Assembly (NCBI GenBank): GCA_027314825.1 | Contig: DAHVAB010000058.1 | Coordinates: forward strand, 1 to 10,337 | DNA: 10,337 nt | DNA from: Solirubrobacterales bacterium | Lineage (GTDB): Bacteria; Actinomycetota; Thermoleophilia; Solirubrobacterales; Solirubrobacteraceae | Direction: 5' to 3' | Program-made: the position numbers and the translations under genes | Shown: positions 6,795 through 10,337 of the stretch, one piece after another | Numbering within the stretch: the stretch's first letter is position 1 | Layout: each line of letters starts with the position of its first letter | Notes under the pieces: generated by a model | What the model saw: the letters and a program-made list of their open reading frames with translations, nothing else | Told to the model about the DNA's origin: nothing | Database searches by the model: none

Positions 6795-7466
6795 TCACGG
6801 CACGCTCACGCCCGGGGCCCGCCCGGCGGCGCCGAAGAGCGTGTGCACGCCCTGCTCGGCGGCCGCGCGCTCCAGTGCCCGCGCGGTGCGCCTCAGCGCC
6901 GCGCCGGCCCGCAGCGCGAGCGGCAGCATCTGTGGCCGCAGGAGCTCCCGCTCGGGCGTGTCGAGCACGACCCTCACCACGCCGAATGGCCGCGGCCCGG
7001 CTCCGTCCGCCAGCCACGCCGACTCCATGTCGACCGCGACCGCCCCGCTCTGCAGCAGCTGGCCGCGACGATCGCCGAGGGCGAGCCTGCCGACGCAGAC
7101 GACCTGACCGAGCCGCACCGTCAGGCCCGCCTCCCCCAGTGCGGCGGCGACGCCGTCCGCGCCGGCGCAGGCGAGGTCAACTTCCTCATGGCCTTCGTCC
7201 GCGGCCGTATGCACCCTGTCGGCGACGATCACCTCGCCCGGACGCATCCCGGTCTCCAGGGCGCCGCAGAACCCCACCACCACAAGGGCGCCGCCGCCGA
7301 TCTGGCGCAGCCGCTGCGCCGCCGCCATCGCCCGCTGCGGGCCCATCCCGGTCCGGTGCACGAACACCCGCTTCGCCCCCGATTCGATCAGCCGCGCCTC
7401 GACGTGCATCGGCGCCGCGACCAGCAGGCGCTCTTTCCTCGACACAGGTTGCTGGAATCCCACCAA
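6795..7466 (-). CDS. hpnG: HpnG, hopanoid-associated nucleoside phosphorylase
   Basis: HpnG removes adenine from adenosylhopane to give the ribosyl (or phosphoribosyl) hopane used to build bacteriohopanetetrol and related side chains. The 223-residue sequence has the purine nucleoside phosphorylase fold signature: an N-terminal strand RLLVAAP (13-19), TGMGPQRA (39-46), the VVGFCGALETGMRPGEVIVA stretch (63-82), and VDMESAWL (145-152), where Glu148 would contact the ribose. The length is normal. The longest frame starts at TTG 7466; GTG at 7463 and GTG at 7445 are alternatives, and none has a clear ribosome binding site, so the first 8-12 residues are uncertain. It follows hpnE by 33 bases. Its place just before hpnH supports the hopanoid assignment rather than general purine or MTA salvage. 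Confidence 0.9.
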   Translation of the reverse strand: MVGFQQPVSRKERLLVAAPMHVEARLIESGAKRVFVHRTGMGPQRAMAAAQRLRQIGGGALVVVGFCGALETGMRPGEVIVADRVHTAADEGHEEVDLACAGADGVAAALGEAGLTVRLGQVVCVGRLALGDRRGQLLQSGAVAVDMESAWLADGAGPRPFGVVRVVLDTPERELLRPQMLPLALRAGAALRRTARALERAAAEQGVHTLFGAAGRAPGVSVP

Positions 7467-7499
7467 TGCAGAGACGATGGTAGCGGCGACGCGTGCCGC

Positions 7500-8876
7500 T
7501 CAGCCCGTCTCATGCGCCGGCATCGGCGCGCCGAGGTCCTGCAGCACGGCCGCCGCGGCCGCGTGTCCGCTCAGCACGGCGCTCTCCAGGGTGGCCGGCC
7601 ACCCGGTCGCCGTCCATGCGCCTGCCAGCGCAAATCCCGGCAGGTCGGTGCGCTGCTCCGGCCTCAGCTCCCCGACCCCGGGCGCCGCCCGGAACGTGGC
7701 CGCATGCTCGCGTGTGACCATGAAACGCTCCACCCGCGCCCCTCGCGCCGGCGGCAGCAGGTCCGCGATCGCCGGCAGATAACGGCTTCTCAGCTCATCC
7801 ACCGAGGAGGCCATCTCCCGATCGGCTCCCGAGAGCGAGATCGCGACGTACTGCGTCCCGGACGGCGCGCCGCCCGCCTCGGTGCGGTCGAAGAGATACT
7901 GCACCGGACTCTCGATGCTAGCCGCGAACGGCATATCGAGCACGCGGCGGTCATACACGACATGCAGGTTCACGATCGGGCTCACGCCGATCTGACGCAC
8001 CTGCGCGGCCAGCGGCGCCATCTGCTCCGGCAGCAGCTCGGCCGCCCGCAGGTGCGGCAGCGCGACGATCACAGCATCGCAGTCGATCTGCTCATCGCGG
8101 CCGCCGCTGGTGCCATGGACCTCGAAGCCGGCCCTCTCGTCGGGGCGAACACGCTCCGCGCGCCAGCGCAGCCGCACATCCACCCCCTCCCGGTGGAGCC
8201 TCCGCAATGCCGGCTCTCCGATCGTCTCCCCGAGCGGTCGCTCGTGAAAGCCAACATCGCCGCCCTCCATGCTCTCCATCAGCCCCTTCTGGAAGACGAA
8301 CGCTCCCAGCGCCAGCGACGCCTCCGGCGCCCTCACATTCAACGTCGGCAGCGCGATCAGATCCCAGAGCGCCGCGATCGTCTGCTCGCTCTGCCCGTGC
8401 TCTTCCAGGAAGCTGCCGAGCGCACGACGGTCGACGGCCGGGTCGGCGGTACGCAGGCGTCCCAGCGCGCGCATCGCGAACGCCGCCCGCAGCCGCTGCG
8501 AGAGCGGGATCGCGTTGAAGCGCAGCAGTGCCCCAGCCAGATGGGCCGGCGGCGGCAGGCCGGCCCTGCGCAGCAACAGCGGCCGCCCGCCGGGGCGCAG
8601 CACCGGTATCTCCAGGCGCCGCTGCAGGCGCACCCGGCCCTCGCTGCCCAGCTCCCGCAGCAGCGACCTGTAGGCGCTGCAGCAGTGCAGGAAGACATGC
8701 TGGCCGTTGTCGACTGTGAGCCCGTCGCGATCGACCGAGTAGGCGGCGCCTCCCAGCCGCGGTCGCACCTCCGCGAGGATCACCTCCGCGCCCGCCCGGC
8801 GGCAGTCGAGCGCCGCGGCGATGCCGGCAAGCCCGCCGCCGATGACCGCGACCCTCGCCCCCGAGAGCTCGCTCAC
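7500..8876 (-). CDS. hpnE: HpnE, FAD-dependent hydroxysqualene-to-squalene oxidoreductase
   Basis: HpnE is the flavin amine-oxidase/phytoene-desaturase-like enzyme that converts hydroxysqualene to squalene in the HpnCDE route, at the membrane. The 458-residue protein begins with a dinucleotide-binding motif VAVIGGGLAGIAAALD (9-24) followed by a Glu around residue 36 for the FAD ribose, then GGAAYS and DNGQHVFLHCCSAYRSLLRE, which is characteristic of HpnE. The C-terminal FAD segment LAGAWTATGWPATLESAV (417-434) matches the family, with Ala where AGDW is usual. I chose GTG 8876 because it overlaps the hpnD stop as GTGA and leaves four residues before the fold starts; ATG- or GTG-type starts further upstream would add a basic, low-complexity extension that overlaps hpnD. 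It is followed after 33 bases by hpnG, with no cyclase gene between them. Confidence 0.93.
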   Translation of the reverse strand: MSELSGARVAVIGGGLAGIAAALDCRRAGAEVILAEVRPRLGGAAYSVDRDGLTVDNGQHVFLHCCSAYRSLLRELGSEGRVRLQRRLEIPVLRPGGRPLLLRRAGLPPPAHLAGALLRFNAIPLSQRLRAAFAMRALGRLRTADPAVDRRALGSFLEEHGQSEQTIAALWDLIALPTLNVRAPEASLALGAFVFQKGLMESMEGGDVGFHERPLGETIGEPALRRLHREGVDVRLRWRAERVRPDERAGFEVHGTSGGRDEQIDCDAVIVALPHLRAAELLPEQMAPLAAQVRQIGVSPIVNLHVVYDRRVLDMPFAASIESPVQYLFDRTEAGGAPSGTQYVAISLSGADREMASSVDELRSRYLPAIADLLPPARGARVERFMVTREHAATFRAAPGVGELRPEQRTDLPGFALAGAWTATGWPATLESAVLSGHAAAAAVLQDLGAPMPAHETG

Positions 8877-9859
8877 CGGAGGATCGGCCCGGAGGAGGCG
8901 TCTCGCCTCGGCACCCGGTGCGGGACGAGAACGCTCTGCAGAGCGACCCACGCCTTGGAGGACACCGGCAGCGATACCCGGTCGGCCAGCGCCGCGTCCG
9001 GCCGATCCTGGATGCGCTCCAGCACGCGCCTATATATCCCTGTCATCGCGCTCACGCAGGCCGCGCTGCGCCTGTCGAGCAGCCCGAGCAGCTCCATCCC
9101 GCGGCCGAACCACTCCTCGGCGCGCAGCGCCTGGAATCGCATCAGCGCGAACAGCTGCCCCACATCCCCGCCGTCCATTCCCTTGACCACGGAGGGCTCG
9201 GCGAGACCCCCCCGGGCTGTCAGCTCGGCCATCTCGGCGGCGCCGATCGCGCCGTCGGGCCGCAGCCGGTAGCGGACCAGATCCTCGGCCGGCAGGTACA
9301 CCCGTCCCCGCAGCGCGTCCTCGCGCAGGTCGCGCAGAATGTTGGTCAACTGCATCGCCACCCCCAGATCGTCCGCGAGCTGCCATGCCCGGTCGAGCTG
9401 CTCGCTGCCGAAGATCGCAAGCGAGAGCCGGCCGATCGAGCCGGCGACCCGGCGGCAGTAGAGCACCAGCCGGTCGAGATCCGGATAGCTCTCGCCGACC
9501 ACATCCATCCGCACCCCGTCGATCAGGTCCTCCAGGCTGGAGAGCGGCAGGCCAAACCTGCGGTGGGCGTCCGCCAGCGCGACCAGCACCGGGTCCGGCC
9601 CGCTCAGCGAAGCAGCCGCCAGCTGCGCTCGCTCGCGCTGGAGCAGCTCCAGCTTGCGCTCGTCGGGCAGCTCGCCGTCGCCGATGTCGTCGATTCGCCG
9701 CGCGAAGGCATACACCGCGCTCATCGCCCGCCGCTTGGCCGGCGGCAGCAGCCGGATCCCGTAGTAGAAGTTGGCGGCCGCCTGTCTTGTCACCTCGGCA
9801 CAGGCGCGGTTCGCCTCCGCCAGGCCGACGGTCTGAGCCTGTTGCACGACTGCGCTCAT
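8873..9859 (-). CDS. hpnD: HpnD, presqualene diphosphate synthase
   Basis: HpnD condenses two farnesyl diphosphates to presqualene diphosphate, the first committed step to squalene in the HpnCDE route. The 328-residue protein is a squalene/phytoene synthase-fold enzyme with both Asp-rich motifs: YAFARRIDDIGD (50-61; Asp57, Asp58, Asp61) and ADDLGVAMQLTNILRD (162-177) followed by REDALRGRVYLPAEDL (179-194). YCRRVAGSIG (134-143) is the third signature. Together these bind the Mg-diphosphates. ATG 9859 overlaps the hpnC stop (ATGA), and the next gene overlaps its own stop (GTGA). An upstream in-frame start at 10003 would add 48 Ala/Arg/Gly-rich residues inside hpnC and is unlikely. A phytoene synthase role is possible for this fold alone, but the hpnC and hpnE neighbours favour HpnD. 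Confidence 0.94.
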   Translation of the reverse strand: MSAVVQQAQTVGLAEANRACAEVTRQAAANFYYGIRLLPPAKRRAMSAVYAFARRIDDIGDGELPDERKLELLQRERAQLAAASLSGPDPVLVALADAHRRFGLPLSSLEDLIDGVRMDVVGESYPDLDRLVLYCRRVAGSIGRLSLAIFGSEQLDRAWQLADDLGVAMQLTNILRDLREDALRGRVYLPAEDLVRYRLRPDGAIGAAEMAELTARGGLAEPSVVKGMDGGDVGQLFALMRFQALRAEEWFGRGMELLGLLDRRSAACVSAMTGIYRRVLERIQDRPDAALADRVSLPVSSKAWVALQSVLVPHRVPRRDASSGPILR

Positions 9860-10337
9860 CGGCGCCCCCGGCGCCCTTCCCGCGCCTGCTGCCCTTCCCG
9901 TCCTCGCTGCCACCGCCGCGCGCGTCGCCCGCGCAGCGCGATCGCCAGCGCCACCAGCCGCCCGCCCGTGCTCGCTCGCGGCGGCCCCGCCAACACGTCC
10001 CATCCCGCCCGCTCGATCGCGTCCACCGCGGCGTGCCCCCCGGCGATGAACGCGGCCACCGCAAGCCGCGGCCTGCCCCGCAGCGTCCCCAGCAGCGGAG
10101 CGCCGTGAGCCAGCAACCCTCGCGCGCGCTCGGCCTCGAACTCGATGACCGCCCGCACCGGCGCCGCGGCGTGCGGCGCCGCGAGGTCGGCCTCCGAGCA
10201 GCCGAACCGCCGGAGGTCCTCGGCCGGCAGGTAGATCCGTCCGGCCCGCAGATCCTCGGTCACGTCCTGGCAGTGCTCGATCAGCTGCAGCGCCGTGCAG
10301 ATCCGATCCGAGAGCGCGATCCGCTCCGCAGTGGCCA
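9856..10337 (-). CDS. hpnC: HpnC, hydroxysqualene synthase (5' part beyond right edge)
   Basis: HpnC converts presqualene diphosphate to hydroxysqualene. Only the last 159 residues are in the window; the N-terminus and first Asp-rich motif lie beyond the right edge. The fragment opens just before the second motif, reading ALQLIEHCQDVTED and then RAGRIYLPAEDLRRFG, with Glu-His where HpnD has Thr-Asn, as is usual for HpnC. Conserved helices follow up to about residue 130. The last 25 or so residues are unusually Arg/Gly rich (ending RGRR) and include a short repeated REG block from an 18-base DNA repeat, GCCCTTCCCG at 9873-9882 and 9891-9900. The stop TGA overlaps the hpnD start. It is the most upstream operon gene visible; the promoter is not in the window. 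Confidence 0.9.
   Translation of the reverse strand, partial: ATAERIALSDRICTALQLIEHCQDVTEDLRAGRIYLPAEDLRRFGCSEADLAAPHAAAPVRAVIEFEAERARGLLAHGAPLLGTLRGRPRLAVAAFIAGGHAAVDAIERAGWDVLAGPPRASTGGRLVALAIALRGRRARRWQRGREGQQAREGRRGRR
9861..9875 (-). promoter_or_regulatory. hairpin covering the hpnD ribosome-binding region
   Basis: On the mRNA, GGCGCC, GGG and GGCGCC form a perfect six-pair stem with a three-base loop that ends one base before the hpnD ATG. The only purine-rich stretch able to act as ribosome binding site (GGGGG, in the loop and stem) lies inside it. Combined with the ATGA overlap, this suggests that hpnD translation depends on ribosomes finishing hpnC. This is inference from sequence only; GC-rich coding DNA makes such stems common. 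Confidence 0.35.

Noticed and set aside
6685..7017. A 110-codon minus-strand frame partly filling the hpnG-hpnH gap
   Set aside because: Most of it overlaps hpnG in another frame, and its translation is almost only Ala, Arg and Gly. I see no evidence for a small gene there.
8877..8951. N-terminal extension of HpnE from an in-frame start at 8951
   Set aside because: It would add 25 basic residues and overlap hpnD by 79 bases. The GTG at 8876 overlaps the hpnD stop by four bases and starts just before the FAD fold.
5751..9272. An open reading frame of over 1,100 codons on the plus strand, antisense to hpnH, hpnG, hpnE and part of hpnD
   Set aside because: Its translation is rich in Arg, His, Gln and Pro with no domain I recognise, and it lies opposite well-identified genes. 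Strong third-position G/C in the real genes removes stop codons from the opposite strand, which explains its length.
9860..10003. N-terminal extension of HpnD from an in-frame start at 10003
   Set aside because: The extra 48 residues are Ala/Arg/Gly-rich and lie inside hpnC. The ATG at 9859 with the ATGA overlap gives the normal family length.

Overview
The window comes from a high-GC bacterium. I see no rRNA, tRNA, CRISPR array, insertion sequence or phage gene. Several features suggest an actinomycete (Actinomycetota, possibly a deep branch such as Thermoleophilia): strong G/C at third codon positions, frequent GTG starts, and a hopanoid operon whose HpnH resembles what I remember of the actinobacterial enzymes. 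This placement is an inference, not something I could test.

Left half (1-4630, minus strand). Four genes overlap end to end and read leftwards: an MmgE/PrpD-family protein, an AldA-like aldehyde dehydrogenase, a gluconate 2-dehydrogenase subunit 3-like small subunit, and a GMC-type FAD dehydrogenase cut by the left edge. The overlaps are 4, 11 and 4 bases, so they almost certainly form one translationally coupled operon. A 200-base divergent intergenic region (4631-4830) holds a conspicuous AT-rich palindromic island. Beyond it an HpcH/HpaI-family class II aldolase reads rightwards (4831-5619). Together these five genes look like a small-molecule catabolic module: a flavin dehydrogenase oxidises an alcohol or sugar, a lyase-fold enzyme acts on the acid, a retro-aldolase releases pyruvate or a similar oxoacid plus a short aldehyde, and the aldehyde dehydrogenase oxidises that aldehyde. 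The substrate cannot be read from the sequence.

Centre (5616-5675). The aldolase gene and the hopanoid operon converge. The 56-base gap carries a 14-base tandem duplication whose two GGGCCC cores can pair as a GC-only hairpin, a possible bidirectional terminator.

Right half (5676-10337, minus strand). This is a hopanoid operon in the order hpnC (cut by the right edge), hpnD, hpnE, hpnG, hpnH. HpnD, HpnC and HpnE convert farnesyl diphosphate to squalene through presqualene diphosphate and hydroxysqualene. HpnH adds a 5'-deoxyadenosyl group to diploptene, and HpnG removes adenine to give the ribosyl side chain of bacteriohopanepolyols. The squalene-hopene cyclase gene (hpnF/shc), often found between hpnE and hpnG, is not in the window, so it must lie elsewhere if the pathway is complete. 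hpnC/hpnD and hpnD/hpnE overlap by 4 bases each.

The hopanoid genes are ordinary members of known families. The less familiar part is the left module, mainly because the MmgE/PrpD protein lacks residues usually found in that family's active site and the flavin dehydrogenase pair shows no Tat export signal.
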